64,000 nucleotides of DNA from Pseudonocardia alaniniphila (GCF_022524485.1 NZ_JAKXMK010000030.1:1-64000); one strand, 5' to 3'. Shown: positions 8,154 to 17,199, counted from the stretch's first letter. Numbers and translations are program-made. The notes: a model not told the origin generated them from the sequence alone.

Positions 8154-9773
8154 TCAGGCCGGGGTCATCGCCCCCTTGAGCGTGAAGCCCTCGTATCCCT
8201 TGGCCGCCACCTCGTCACACAGTTGCCGGTAGGCGCCCACGCCGCCGATGTAGGCCATGAAGACCCGTGGCTTGCCGGGCACGTTCGAGCCCATGTACCA
8301 GGAGTCGGCGGTGGGGTAGAGGGTGGCGTTGCCCGCCTCCTCGACGTGCGCCACCCAGCCGTCCTCGGCCTCTGTGGTGGCCTCGATCGCTCCGATACCC
8401 CGCTCGCGCATGTAGGCGGCGCAGTCGGTGATCCAGTCGACGTGCTGCTCGATCGACACGATCATGTTGGACAGCACCGACGGGCTCGACGGTCCGGTGA
8501 TCGTGAACAGGTTCGGGAAGCCCGCGACGGCGACCCCGAGGTAGGACCGCGGGCCCTCGGCCCACTTCTCCCGCAGGGCGACCCCGCCCTTGCCGCGGAT
8601 GTCGATCGCGGTGAGAGCGCCGGTCATCGCGTCGAAGCCGGTGGCGAAGATGATCGCGTCGAACTCGTACTCCTGCTCGGAGGTGCGCAGACCGTTCTCG
8701 GTGAGCTCGACGAGCGGGGTCTTACGTAGGTCGACCAGGTGGACATTGGGCTTGTTGAACGTCTCGTAGTAGTTCGTGTCGAGGCAGGGACGCTTGGTGC
8801 CGAACGGGTAGCTGCGCGGCGACAGCGTCTCGGCGACCTCGGGGTCGTTCACCCGCTCCCGGATCTTGCGGCGGATGAACTCGGCCGCGGTGTCGTTCGC
8901 CTCCCGGTTGGTGAGGGTGTCGGTGTAACCGGCGAGGATCGACACGAGGGTGCCCTTCCGCCAGCCGGACTCGTACTTGGCGAAGCGCTCCTCCTCCGAC
9001 ACCTCCAGCGCCGACTGGGTGGGCATCTCGACCGGCACGCCGAACCCGGAGGTGCGCTGGGCCTCGCGCCATGCCCGGTAGTCGGTCTTCATCGAGTCGA
9101 TCTCGGACTGTTCGAGCGGGCGGTTGAGGGCGGCGATGGAGTAGGCGGGGGTGCGCTGGAAGACGGTGAGGTCGGCGGTCTGCTCCGCGATGACCGGGAT
9201 GGACTGGACGGCGGACGAGCCGGTGCCGATGATCCCGACGCGCATGCCGCTGAAGTCGACGCCCTCGTGCGGCCAGTGTCCGGTGTGGTAGGTCGGGCCC
9301 TGGAACCTGTCGAGCCCGGGCACCTCGGGCAGCTTCGACCGCGACAGGCACCCGGTCGCCATGATCAGGAACTGGGCGTCGACGATCTCACCCGTGTCGG
9401 TGTCCACCCGCCACCGCTGCGTCGACTCGTCGTAGACCGCCGACACCACCCGCGTGCTGAACGTGATGTCCTTGCGCAGGTCGAAGCGGTCGGCGACGTG
9501 GTTGACGTACCGAAGGATCTCCGGCTGCGTCGGGTAGCGCTCGGTCCAGTTCCACTCCTGCTCCAGCTCAGGGGAGAACGAGTAGGAGTAGGACAGGCTC
9601 TCGACGTCGCAGCGGGCGCCGGGGTAGCGGTTCCAGTACCAGGTGCCGCCGACTCCGTCGCCGGTTTCGAACACGCGCGTGCTCATGCCGCGCTCTCGCA
9701 GCTTGTAGAGCTGGTAGAGCCCGGCGATGCCCGCGCCGACGACCACGGCGTCGACCTTGCGAGACTCGGTCAT
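8154..9773 (-). CDS. Flavin-containing Baeyer-Villiger monooxygenase
   Basis: A complete 539-residue NADPH- and FAD-dependent monooxygenase that inserts oxygen next to a ketone carbonyl to give an ester or lactone. The N-terminal Rossmann motif GAGIAG (13-18) binds FAD. The motif GGTWYWNRYPGARCD follows at about 42-56. The BVMO fingerprint FxGxxxHxxxWP is intact as FQGPTYHTGHWP (157-168). The second Rossmann motif GIIGTGSS (180-187) binds NADPH. The C-terminus matches the fragment at the window's left edge, so the genome has at least two close paralogues. It follows an HSL-type esterase on the same strand, a pairing typical of ketone breakdown (ketone to ester to acid plus alcohol). The actual substrate is not evident. 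Confidence 0.93.
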   Translation of the reverse strand: MTESRKVDAVVVGAGIAGLYQLYKLRERGMSTRVFETGDGVGGTWYWNRYPGARCDVESLSYSYSFSPELEQEWNWTERYPTQPEILRYVNHVADRFDLRKDITFSTRVVSAVYDESTQRWRVDTDTGEIVDAQFLIMATGCLSRSKLPEVPGLDRFQGPTYHTGHWPHEGVDFSGMRVGIIGTGSSAVQSIPVIAEQTADLTVFQRTPAYSIAALNRPLEQSEIDSMKTDYRAWREAQRTSGFGVPVEMPTQSALEVSEEERFAKYESGWRKGTLVSILAGYTDTLTNREANDTAAEFIRRKIRERVNDPEVAETLSPRSYPFGTKRPCLDTNYYETFNKPNVHLVDLRKTPLVELTENGLRTSEQEYEFDAIIFATGFDAMTGALTAIDIRGKGGVALREKWAEGPRSYLGVAVAGFPNLFTITGPSSPSVLSNMIVSIEQHVDWITDCAAYMRERGIGAIEATTEAEDGWVAHVEEAGNATLYPTADSWYMGSNVPGKPRVFMAYIGGVGAYRQLCDEVAAKGYEGFTLKGAMTPA

Positions 9774-9921
9774 CTACTTCCTCCCGATCGCGGCCTCCGT
9801 TGGCCGCAGTTCGTTGCGCCGTTGCGAGGTCTCCGGGGAGCGGTCGAACGGTCGGGGACGCGGGCGTTCCCGCCGGGGCGGCTCTGCGCCCGGGCTGCGT
9901 ACAGCGTCGAGAAGCCGGCCG

Positions 9922-10872
9922 CTAGCGAGCCTGGTTGTCGGCGAGGGGTGTGGTCGTGGCGAGATGGTGGTCGACCTGCTCGCCGACGTACTCCAGCGCG
10001 GCCGCGGCTCCAGGCAGGACGAGCAGCGTGAAGAAGCCGTGCATCTGACCGGGGAATCGGCGGTGCACGACCGGAACCCCGGCCGCGCGCAACTTCTCCG
10101 CGTACGCCTCGCCCTCGTCGCGGAGCACGTCGTGCTCCGCGGTGAGCACGACGGCAGGTGGGAGCCCGGAGAGGTCGGCGGACTGCAGCGGGGAGGCGTC
10201 CGGGTTCTTCCGGGAGGCGAGGTCGGGGGCGTAGTGGTCCCAGAACCAGATCATCGAGTCCCGGCTGAGCATGAGCTGGTTCTCGGGGTCGACGTAGCTG
10301 GCGTTGTCGAGGTCGGCATCGGTGACCGGGTAGACGAGGACCTGGAGCGAGATCTCCGGTCCGCCCTCCTCGGCCGCGCGCCGGGCGACGATCGTCGCGA
10401 GATTTCCGCCCGCACTGTCGCCGGCGACGATCAACGGGAGCGTCATGCCGTGTTCGCCGAGATGCGCGGCGGTCCACTGCAACGCCGCCCAGGCGTCCTC
10501 GGCGGCAGTGGGGTAGCGGTGCTCGGGGGCGAGCCGGTAGTCGACGAGCACCACGGCGGAGCCCGTGCGCTGCACCATCCGCCGGGCGAGGGTGTCGAAC
10601 TCGTCGATGGCGCCGATCACCCAGCCGCCGCCGTGGTAATAGACGATCGTCGCTCGTGGGTTCTCCGGGGCGAGGATCCGCACCCCGATCTGCCCGCCCT
10701 CGACGGACACCGTGTCGTCGACGACGCGGGCGACCTCCGGGCCCGGTCCGTACATCTCGAGGAGCGCGGCGCCGAGCCCGCGGGCCTCCATGGGCGTCAT
10801 CTCGTGGAGCGGCTTCATCCCGCTCTCAGCCATCTGGGAAAGGAACGCCGCGGTCGCTTCGTCGAGAGCCAT
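9922..10872 (-). CDS. Alpha/beta hydrolase, hormone-sensitive-lipase family esterase
   Basis: A 316-residue carboxylesterase. It has the oxyanion-hole motif HGGG (80-83) and the nucleophile elbow GDSAGGN (151-157) with Ser153. The catalytic Asp lies in the region HDVLRDEGEAYAEKL and the His in FPGQMHGF. It is the first gene of a minus-strand pair with the BVMO at 8154; the gap is about 150 bases. The natural reading is that it hydrolyses the ester made by the monooxygenase, which is an inference from pairing and not from specificity residues. A perfect 15-base palindrome lies about 87 bases upstream of its start. Confidence 0.92.
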   Translation of the reverse strand: MALDEATAAFLSQMAESGMKPLHEMTPMEARGLGAALLEMYGPGPEVARVVDDTVSVEGGQIGVRILAPENPRATIVYYHGGGWVIGAIDEFDTLARRMVQRTGSAVVLVDYRLAPEHRYPTAAEDAWAALQWTAAHLGEHGMTLPLIVAGDSAGGNLATIVARRAAEEGGPEISLQVLVYPVTDADLDNASYVDPENQLMLSRDSMIWFWDHYAPDLASRKNPDASPLQSADLSGLPPAVVLTAEHDVLRDEGEAYAEKLRAAGVPVVHRRFPGQMHGFFTLLVLPGAAAALEYVGEQVDHHLATTTPLADNQAR

Positions 10873-10958
10873 GGCCGCCTCGTCGTTGAGTCGGAAAGAT
10901 GATCTGCATCACAGGCTAAGCAGGACGGTAGGTGGCAGGGAGCGCCGAACGGGTGAGA

Positions 10959-10973
10959 AATGCATCCTGCATT
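10959..10973. promoter_or_regulatory. Palindromic operator candidate upstream of esterase-BVMO pair
   Basis: AATGCATCCTGCATT is a perfect dyad (6-base arms, 3-base centre). It lies 87-101 bases upstream of the esterase start at 10872 and just past the end of the HAD gene, where a promoter for the minus-strand pair would be. The GntR protein at 7371 is the nearest regulator candidate. Confidence 0.45.
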
Positions 10974-11013
10974 GCGACGCCTGCCGACCATTCGGGTCGG
11001 CCGGACAGCAGTC

Positions 11014-11703
11014 TCAGCGAAGCCTCGGGAGCAGCGTGGCGGCCTCGCTCAGCGTGGCGGCCACGAACGTCGGAGTCGGGCCGCCGGGGTCGATCGTGTG
11101 GCCGGGCCGGCGCAAGCGGATCGTGCTGATGCCGGCGCCGAGGGCACCGCGGACGTCGCGCGCCGACGTCGCGACGTGGACGTATCCGGGCCCGGCTCGT
11201 CGGGATGCCTCGTGGTAGATCGCGGGCGAGGGCTTGTAGCTGCGCAGCTTCTCGGAGGTGAACACGGTGCCCGCATCGACGAGTGGGGCCACCCGGGTGC
11301 GGGCGAATATGTCGTCGTCAACGTTGGACAAGACGCCGACTCGGCCCTGACCGGCCAGGATCCGCAACCCGTCGGAGACATCCGGCCACAGTGGCCAGTC
11401 GGCGACGCCGGACAGGAGCGCCTCGGTGTCCTGCGCGGGATCACCTGCAAGACGCAGGTCGCGGTAGGTGACGGCGAGCGCCTGCCGGCACAACTCGCGG
11501 AACGGGGTCCACGACACGCACTGCCGTTGCAGCTCCTTGTTGGTGGAGTCCCATGCGGCGTAGACCGTCGCACCGTCAACGCTCCAGCTCCGCTCTCGCG
11601 CGAGCTCGCACAGAAACGTGCTGCCGCCGGTGCGCGAGTCGATCAGGGCGCTGAAGAGATCGAGTGTCACCAGCGGGAGCGTCGGCGCGTCGGGTGCACC
11701 CAT
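11014..11703 (-). CDS. HAD-superfamily hydrolase (haloacid-dehalogenase-like)
   Basis: A 229-residue HAD hydrolase. Motif I is TLDLFSALIDS near residues 13-23, with the nucleophile Asp followed at +2 by Phe, so it resembles the dehalogenase/phosphatase branch rather than classic DxD phosphatases. Motif II is VGVLSNVDDD and motif III is SYKPSPAIY with the conserved Lys. The final acidic motif is weaker (SARDVRGALGAG). The ATG at 11703 immediately follows the stop of the oxidoreductase gene at 11706; an in-frame GTG at 11709 would overlap that stop by four bases. Either way the two genes are coupled. The substrate is unknown. Confidence 0.82.
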   Translation of the reverse strand: MGAPDAPTLPLVTLDLFSALIDSRTGGSTFLCELARERSWSVDGATVYAAWDSTNKELQRQCVSWTPFRELCRQALAVTYRDLRLAGDPAQDTEALLSGVADWPLWPDVSDGLRILAGQGRVGVLSNVDDDIFARTRVAPLVDAGTVFTSEKLRSYKPSPAIYHEASRRAGPGYVHVATSARDVRGALGAGISTIRLRRPGHTIDPGGPTPTFVAATLSEAATLLPRLR

Positions 11704-11705
11704 GG

Positions 11706-13370
11706 TCACGTCGCGGCTGCCGTCCCGCGGCGCCTGTTCACGGCCCGGCGCGCCCCGTCGAGCACGGTCGCGCCGCGGCTGGGGCGGGTGAGCTGCTCGG
11801 CGACGAGGTGACCGGAGCCGCCGCCGAGCCCGGGGCCGGGGTGGGTCGAGGCCCCGATGTGCCAGAGACCCGGCACAACCGTCTTGTGGCGAGCGGTGGC
11901 GGGGCCGGGTCGCCACATCAGGTTCTGGTCCAGCTCGGTGGCACCGCCGTAGGGGTCGCCGTCGATCGCGTTGGCGTTGCGGGCCTCCAGCTCCGCCGGG
12001 CCGACCAGATGGCGGCCGAGGATGCGCGACCCGAGTCCGGGCGCATGGCGCTCGATACGGGCGATGACCCGGTCGGCGAATGCCTCGACGACGGCAGAAC
12101 TCCAGCCCTCGCTGGTGTCGATCTCGCCGGCGGCGTCGCCGACCAGCCGGCGTGGCAGTTCCTGCAGCTGAAGCCACAGCGTCGCTGCGCCCTCCGGGAC
12201 CCGGCTCGGGTCCAGCACGTGCTGCTGGCCGACGACCACGGTGGGGCGGCGTGGCAGCAGGCCCGCTTCGGCCTCGGCGCAGGCGATCGCGGTGCCGGCC
12301 GACCCGTCGGACAGGTGGAGCAGCGGAACCGTGGCGAGACGCTCGTCGTTCCACGGCACAGGACCCGACAGCGCCAGGTGAAGCTGCGCCGCGGCACGCC
12401 CCGCGCGGTACCCGACGGCGTCGCGGCGGGCCGCGGCCGGCACGGTGCCGGTCGGCAACAGGTCGAGGTAGAGCGCGGACGGGGTGACCGAGGCCAGCAC
12501 CGCGCGGGTGGCGCGCAGGCGCACCTCGCCCTCGGCGGTGGCGGCGCGTACCCCGGTGGCGCGCCCGCCGGTGACGTCGATCGCGTGGACGCGTGTGCCG
12601 GTCCGCACGGTGACGCCCAGTTCCTCGAGCAGCGCACGGAAGGCGGCGACGAATCGTCCGGCACCGCCGACGACCACCGGCAATCCCGCTCCGTGCATGC
12701 TGGCCGCTAACACCGGCATCATCAGCCCGCCGCTGGCGTTGTCGGGGGCGAGCCCGGCGTGCAGCAGCCAGGGCGCCCACAGGTGATCGACCTCGTGGCC
12801 GCGGAACTCGCGGCGGCACCAGGCTCGCCCGCTGGTAGCGACGTCACGGGCGTAGGCCTCGAGCTCCGTGGTGCCGCCAGGACGAGCGAGGCCGAGGGTG
12901 TGGCGCACCAGCGCCGTGCCGCGCAGCTCGCTGCCCAGCAAACCGCCGATCGCCCCGACGTGGGCACCGAAGCGGTTCAGCGCGGCGAGGTACGCAGCGC
13001 CGTCGGCCTGATCGGCGAACTGGGCGGCGGTGGCGGCGGGGTCGCGCCAGGCCATGGTGACCGAGCCGTCGTCGGCGACCGAAGCGGTGAGCGCGTCGTC
13101 GGTGTTGGCGTAGGCGAGCCCGTGTCGATGCAGGTCGGGGCCGAGCTTCGCGTAGGCCGGGCCGGTGATGAACAGGGGATGCCACGACGACCAGATGTCG
13201 TGCACGTAGCCGGGCCGGATCAGCTCGGCGGACCCGATGAACCCACCGATCTCGTCGGCACTGTCGAGCAGCGCCACCGACCAGCCCTCCCGCGCGAGCA
13301 ACGCGGCCGCGGTCATCCCGTTGATACCGGCGCCGACGACGATCGCGTCGAACTCGTGGGGGGCGGTCAT
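11706..13370 (-). CDS. FAD-dependent oxidoreductase, phytoene-desaturase/PYROXD2-like
   Basis: A 554-residue NAD(P)/FAD-binding amine-oxidase-fold protein. The N-terminal dinucleotide motif is IVVGAGINGMTAAALLAREG, followed by an ADEIGG element. The C-terminal FAD motif HIGASTHPGPGLGGGSG is typical of CrtI-like and PYROXD2-like proteins. The start ATG at 13370 opens the conserved part; the open frame further upstream is proline/arginine-rich and unconvincing. No carotenoid synthesis genes (crtB, crtE) are in the window, so a true carotene desaturase role is doubtful. The downstream HAD hydrolase is coupled to it. Confidence 0.85.
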   Translation of the reverse strand: MTAPHEFDAIVVGAGINGMTAAALLAREGWSVALLDSADEIGGFIGSAELIRPGYVHDIWSSWHPLFITGPAYAKLGPDLHRHGLAYANTDDALTASVADDGSVTMAWRDPAATAAQFADQADGAAYLAALNRFGAHVGAIGGLLGSELRGTALVRHTLGLARPGGTTELEAYARDVATSGRAWCRREFRGHEVDHLWAPWLLHAGLAPDNASGGLMMPVLAASMHGAGLPVVVGGAGRFVAAFRALLEELGVTVRTGTRVHAIDVTGGRATGVRAATAEGEVRLRATRAVLASVTPSALYLDLLPTGTVPAAARRDAVGYRAGRAAAQLHLALSGPVPWNDERLATVPLLHLSDGSAGTAIACAEAEAGLLPRRPTVVVGQQHVLDPSRVPEGAATLWLQLQELPRRLVGDAAGEIDTSEGWSSAVVEAFADRVIARIERHAPGLGSRILGRHLVGPAELEARNANAIDGDPYGGATELDQNLMWRPGPATARHKTVVPGLWHIGASTHPGPGLGGGSGHLVAEQLTRPSRGATVLDGARRAVNRRRGTAAAT

Positions 13371-13699
13371 GCCGTGGCCGCGCGGCGGGCGGGCAGGGCA
13401 GGGCCAGAGGCCTGGGCGGCGTGGAGAGGGCAGAGCACGGGCACGATGACTTCCTCGCTGTGGGATGCGGGACGGATCCACGACGTCGATGGGCGTGGCT
13501 CTTCCCGCCGGAGCCTAGTAGCGGCCGCGGTCCGAGGCCGGATATCCGTGCTACTGGTTGTCCGGACGACTCGTCGCGTTCGATCTCCGGATCGGGGGAC
13601 GTGGACGGATTTTCTCTCCGCTTCCCGCGAGGCCGGGGAGGGGGTAGGCATATCGTCAAGAGCTGCGTCTTTTGCGCCGGCTGGTGCAAGGCTTGACGC
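13371..13699. other. 329-base divergent intergenic region
   Basis: This region lies between the minus-strand oxidoreductase and the plus-strand PLP decarboxylase and must hold both promoters. It contains a stop-free plus-strand frame with no family likeness, which I do not call. Its last 46 bases hold a nested inverted repeat, listed separately. Confidence 0.5.
13654..13698 (+). promoter_or_regulatory. Nested inverted repeat immediately before decarboxylase start
   Basis: The outer arms CGTCAAG (13654-13660) and CTTGACG (13692-13698) are perfectly complementary. An inner imperfect pair, TTGCGCC with GGTGCAA around a GGCT loop, sits between them. The structure ends one base before the ATG at 13700, so it could fold in the mRNA over the ribosome site or act as a DNA operator. 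No clear Shine-Dalgarno lies outside it. Confidence 0.35.
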
Positions 13700-15112
13700 A
13701 TGCCGCACAACTTCCGGACCCACGGGGAGGAGCGTCACGGCCCCGTCGGACGCTGGGACATCGAGGAGTTCACCAAGGTCGCCGAGGTCACAACCGAGCA
13801 ACTGGCCGCATACGTCGATGACAGCCAGCGGGGCCTCGGTCCCGTTCTCCGGCGCCGGACGCCGAAGGAGCTCGAGACGCGGCTGGATCTTCGGCGGTAC
13901 ATCCGCGAGGGCGGCATGACCGCGGACAGCTACCGGGACTTCCTCCGCACCTATCTCGCTGAGGGCACCCGGCTGCATCATCCGGCCTATCTGGCCCATC
14001 AGGACGCGTCGCCCGATTTTCCCGCCGCTCTCGCCGACTTCATCCATGGAGCCACCAATAATCCGACGGCGATCTACGAGATGGGAGCGGCGGGTTCCAC
14101 CGTCGAGTTCGCGGTGCTCGAATGGATGCTGGAAAAGGTCGGTTTCGGTGCCGACAGCGGCGGCGTGCTCACCCATGGGGGCTCGCTCGCCAATCTCACG
14201 GCGCTGCTGGCCGCACGGGCTGCCGCGGCTCCCGATGCATGGGCCGACGGCAACCCGGCCGACCTCGCGCTGCTCGCGCCTGCCTCGGCCCACTACTCCC
14301 TGACCCGCGCCACCGGCATCCTCGGTCTCGGGACGAAGTGTGTCGTCCCGCTCGCGGTGGATGATCTGGGCCGGATCGACGTGGCCCGGCTCCCCGAGTC
14401 CCTCGAGCACGGTCGACGCCCGATCGCGCTCGTCGCCAATGCGTGCGCCACCGGCACGGGTCTCTACGACGACCTGCGCGGCGTCGGCGAGTTCTGTCGC
14501 GATCACGGGATCTGGTTCCATGTCGACGGCGCTCACGGCGCGTCGGCGCTCCTGTCGGACGAGCACCGGCGGCTGCTCGACGGGATCGAGCTCGCCGACT
14601 CGGTGATCTGGGATGCGCACAAGATGCTGCGGACGTCGAGCCTCGCGGCGGCCGTCCTCACACGACGCCATGCTGATCTCGATGCGGCCTTCCAGCAGGA
14701 GGGCTCGTACCTGTTCTACGGCGACCAGCGTTTCGACCTCATCGGACGGACCGTCGAGGGCACCAAGGCCGAGCAGGGGTTGAAGCTCTTCCTCAACCTC
14801 GCCTGGCGTGGCGAGCGCGGGCTGGGTGACTACGTGGCCCGGCAGTACGCCACCGCGCATCGCTTCTGGGAGTTGGCGACGCAGCGCCCCGGCTTCGAGT
14901 GTCCGTACGAGCCGGAGAGCAACATCGTCTGCTTCCGGTACGGCACCGCGGACCAGGCCGTGATCCGTGAGCGCATGATGGACGAGGGGAGCTTCCACCT
15001 CTCCTCCACGGACCTCGGTGGGAGCCGCTACCTCCGGATCACCGTGATCGCCCCCGCCACCGACGAGCGGACGCTGACATCGCTTCTCGATCACATCGCA
15101 GAGATCGGTTGA
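13700..15112 (+). CDS. PLP-dependent group II decarboxylase (DDC/glutamate-decarboxylase-like)
   Basis: A 470-residue pyridoxal-phosphate amino acid decarboxylase. The PLP lysine is Lys308 in WDAHKML, the cofactor Asp is in HVDGAHG (276 region), and the phosphate-binding region is LTHGGSLANLTAL (158-170). The substrate could be glutamate, an aromatic amino acid or 2,4-diaminobutyrate; sequence alone does not decide. It stands alone and plus-strand, divergent from the oxidoreductase, and ends in a strong hairpin that overlaps its stop codon. Confidence 0.87.
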   Translation: MPHNFRTHGEERHGPVGRWDIEEFTKVAEVTTEQLAAYVDDSQRGLGPVLRRRTPKELETRLDLRRYIREGGMTADSYRDFLRTYLAEGTRLHHPAYLAHQDASPDFPAALADFIHGATNNPTAIYEMGAAGSTVEFAVLEWMLEKVGFGADSGGVLTHGGSLANLTALLAARAAAAPDAWADGNPADLALLAPASAHYSLTRATGILGLGTKCVVPLAVDDLGRIDVARLPESLEHGRRPIALVANACATGTGLYDDLRGVGEFCRDHGIWFHVDGAHGASALLSDEHRRLLDGIELADSVIWDAHKMLRTSSLAAAVLTRRHADLDAAFQQEGSYLFYGDQRFDLIGRTVEGTKAEQGLKLFLNLAWRGERGLGDYVARQYATAHRFWELATQRPGFECPYEPESNIVCFRYGTADQAVIRERMMDEGSFHLSSTDLGGSRYLRITVIAPATDERTLTSLLDHIAEIG

Positions 15113-15128
15113 TTCCTGCGATGTGATC
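15089..15128 (+). terminator. Hairpin terminator overlapping decarboxylase stop
   Basis: GATCACATCGCAG (15089-15101) pairs perfectly with CTGCGATGTGATC (15116-15128) around a 14-base loop that contains the TGA stop. It separates the decarboxylase from the convergent LLM oxidoreductase ending at 15177. There is no U-tract, as is common in actinobacteria. Confidence 0.6.
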
Positions 15129-15176
15129 GGTTTCCGCTCGACGCGGCGGCGGGATCACGGCCGCGCGCCTCGGTCC

Positions 15177-16010
15177 TTACGCCGGAGTGGCCTGCGCGAC
15201 CGTCTCGGCCAGAAGGTCCAGGCGTTCGAGCGTCGCCTGCTCGGATGAGGCGGGCACGTGGAACACCACGCGTTCGACGCCGAGCTCGCGGTAGCCCTCG
15301 ATGAGCTCGGGCCGAACCGGCGCGATGTGTCCCACCGTGACCGGGACGTGGGCGCCGACCGTCTCGCGCAGCTGGGTGATCTGCGGCGCAAGCTGCTCGG
15401 GCGACGTGGTGTTGGGGAACCAGCCGGCGTCGAGCTGTGCGATGCGGGGGAAGGCTGCTGTGCCGCCGCCGACGTAGATCGGCGGATGGGGGCTCTGCAC
15501 GGGCTTGGGCCAGGAGTAGATCGGGTCGAAGTCGACGAACTCGCCGTGGTACTCGGCCTGTTCGTTGGTCCAGATCTGACGCATGGCCTCGAGCCGTTCG
15601 TTGGCGAGGCGTCCGCGGGTGGCGGGGTCGGTGCCGTGGTTCTCCATCTCCTCGCGGTTCCAGCCCACGCCGACGCCGAAGATGACGCGGCCGTCGGAGA
15701 CCAGGTCGAGGGAGGCGACCTCCTTCGCGGTGCTGATGGGGTCGCGTTGGGGTACGAGAGCCACGCCGGTGCCGACCCGGAGCCGGGTGGTGGCCATGGC
15801 GGCGGCGGTCAGGGCGACGAACACGTCCAGCGCCCGGTAGTACTGGTTCGGAAGGTCACCTCCTCCGGGGTAGGGCGTGCGGCGCTCGACCGGGATGTGG
15901 CTGTGTTCCGCGACGAACAGGGCGTCGAACCCGCGCTCCTCGACCGCCTTCCCGAAGGGGCCTGGCCTGAGGCCCTCGTCGGTGACGAACGCATTGATCC
16001 CGAACTCCAT
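15177..16010 (-). CDS. LLM-class F420-dependent oxidoreductase
   Basis: A 277-residue luciferase-like TIM-barrel oxidoreductase, probably using coenzyme F420. It shows the N-terminal FGINAFVTDEG strand, LFVAEHSHIPVERRTPYPGG, the RLRVGTGVALVPQRDP strand, and the cofactor region GRVIFGVGVGWNREEMENHG. These match the TIGR03619-type actinobacterial subgroup as I remember it. It is monocistronic on the minus strand and diverges from the siderophore-interacting protein gene; the intergenic region carries an iron box placed nearer the latter. The substrate is unknown. Confidence 0.88.
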   Translation of the reverse strand: MEFGINAFVTDEGLRPGPFGKAVEERGFDALFVAEHSHIPVERRTPYPGGGDLPNQYYRALDVFVALTAAAMATTRLRVGTGVALVPQRDPISTAKEVASLDLVSDGRVIFGVGVGWNREEMENHGTDPATRGRLANERLEAMRQIWTNEQAEYHGEFVDFDPIYSWPKPVQSPHPPIYVGGGTAAFPRIAQLDAGWFPNTTSPEQLAPQITQLRETVGAHVPVTVGHIAPVRPELIEGYRELGVERVVFHVPASSEQATLERLDLLAETVAQATPA

Positions 16011-16241
16011 GGTGGTCCTTCTTGTCAGATGTGGTCAGGCGTCGACGGCCCGGCCTGGGCGAGCGCGGCGGTGTGCTGCTGGTCGGCCTCGAGCCGAGCG
16101 TAGGCCGCAGGGGTTCGGAGGGTGCGTCGGTGGCCCTGGGGTCCCTGGATCTCGCCCGCGCCGGGAACGTATGCCCCGTTCACGGAATTGCGGGCCTGGC
16201 GGCGGCGAGATCGAACCGGACTCTGGCCTCCACACCGGGCC

Positions 16242-16260
16242 TTAGCTTAGGCTGCGCTAA
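16242..16260. promoter_or_regulatory. IdeR/DtxR iron box
   Basis: TTAGCTTAGGCTGCGCTAA matches the 19-base actinobacterial IdeR consensus TTAGGTTAGGCTAACCTAA at 15 of 19 positions, with both outer TTAG/CTAA arms and the central TTAGGCT intact. It lies 27 bases upstream of the siderophore-interacting protein ATG, a promoter-overlapping position that predicts repression when iron is replete. Confidence 0.8.
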
Positions 16261-16286
16261 CTCAATACGTGGATAGCGGGGGTGGG

Positions 16287-17117
16287 ATGGCAGGCCAGCA
16301 GCTCGAGACCATCGAGATGGAAGCCGTCGACGTACGGCGCATGTCGCCGAGCCTGATCAGGGTGGTGTTCGAGGGGTCGGGGCTCGCGGACTTCGCGGTG
16401 TCGGGGGTGCCCGACGAGGCGTGCCTCCTGCATCTGCCGCTGCCCGGCGGAGGGGTCGACGACCACGGCCGGTGGTACACGATTCGCGCCTTCGATCCGG
16501 CGTCGGCGCGGCTGACGTTCGACGTGGTCACGCACGAGGGCGGGATCGGAGCGAGCTGGGCCCGGCGTGCCCAGCCGGGCGACACGGTGAGCATGTCCGT
16601 CCGCAACAGCTGGTTCCGCCGTCCCGCCGACGCGGTGTGGCAGGTGCTGCTCGGCGACGTAGCGGCGTTGCCGGCGCTCTCCCGCATCGCCGAGACGGCG
16701 CCGCTCGGTGTGCGCACGCTCGCGGCGATCGAGATCCCCGATCCCGGGGACGAGATCCCCCTACCCGGGGCCATGACCACGTGGGTGCACAACACCGATC
16801 TCGCGTCGAACAGCATCCTCGAGGAGATGGCGCGCGGGATCGGACTGCCCGACGGCCCCGGTTACATCTACGTCGCCGGGGAGGCGGCCGCGACCAGGGC
16901 GGTGCGGAAGTACCTGCGGCACGAACGCGGGATGCCCGTGGGCAGCTACGGCGTGATCGGTTACTGGCGCCGCGACGCGGAGCGGTGGAGGCAGCAGTAC
17001 GAGCAGTCGGAGCCGGTGTTCGACCGCATCTGGGAACAGGCCGAGGCTGCGGGCGGCGACGAGGAAGAGGTGCTCGACATCTACGAGGCGAAGCTCGCGG
17101 AAGTAGGGCTGCTGTGA
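16287..17117 (+). CDS. Siderophore-interacting protein (FAD-dependent ferric-siderophore reductase)
   Basis: A 276-residue member of the SIP/ViuB family, which reduces Fe(III)-siderophores in the cytoplasm to release iron. The flavin-binding motif RWYTIR lies near residue 62, and the NAD(P)H-side motif YVAGEAAATRAVRKYL precedes the characteristic terminal GYWR. The ATG at 16287 is chosen; an in-frame GTG at 16269 is closer to the iron box and would suit a leaderless message, so the start is not settled. No siderophore synthesis or transport genes are beside it, so this is an isolated iron-regulated gene. Confidence 0.9.
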   Translation: MAGQQLETIEMEAVDVRRMSPSLIRVVFEGSGLADFAVSGVPDEACLLHLPLPGGGVDDHGRWYTIRAFDPASARLTFDVVTHEGGIGASWARRAQPGDTVSMSVRNSWFRRPADAVWQVLLGDVAALPALSRIAETAPLGVRTLAAIEIPDPGDEIPLPGAMTTWVHNTDLASNSILEEMARGIGLPDGPGYIYVAGEAAATRAVRKYLRHERGMPVGSYGVIGYWRRDAERWRQQYEQSEPVFDRIWEQAEAAGGDEEEVLDIYEAKLAEVGLL

Positions 17118-17199
17118 TCGCACCGTCCGAGTCCCGGAAGCGCCGTGTGATTCAGACGGCGGCCCGGCCACGGCGGTGACCTCCGCGACCTGACGAGGC

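Noticed and set aside
11706-13370. Carotenoid desaturase assignment (crtI)
   Set aside because: The fold matches, but no carotenoid genes are nearby and the C-terminal motif is equally PYROXD2-like, so only a general oxidoreductase call is made.
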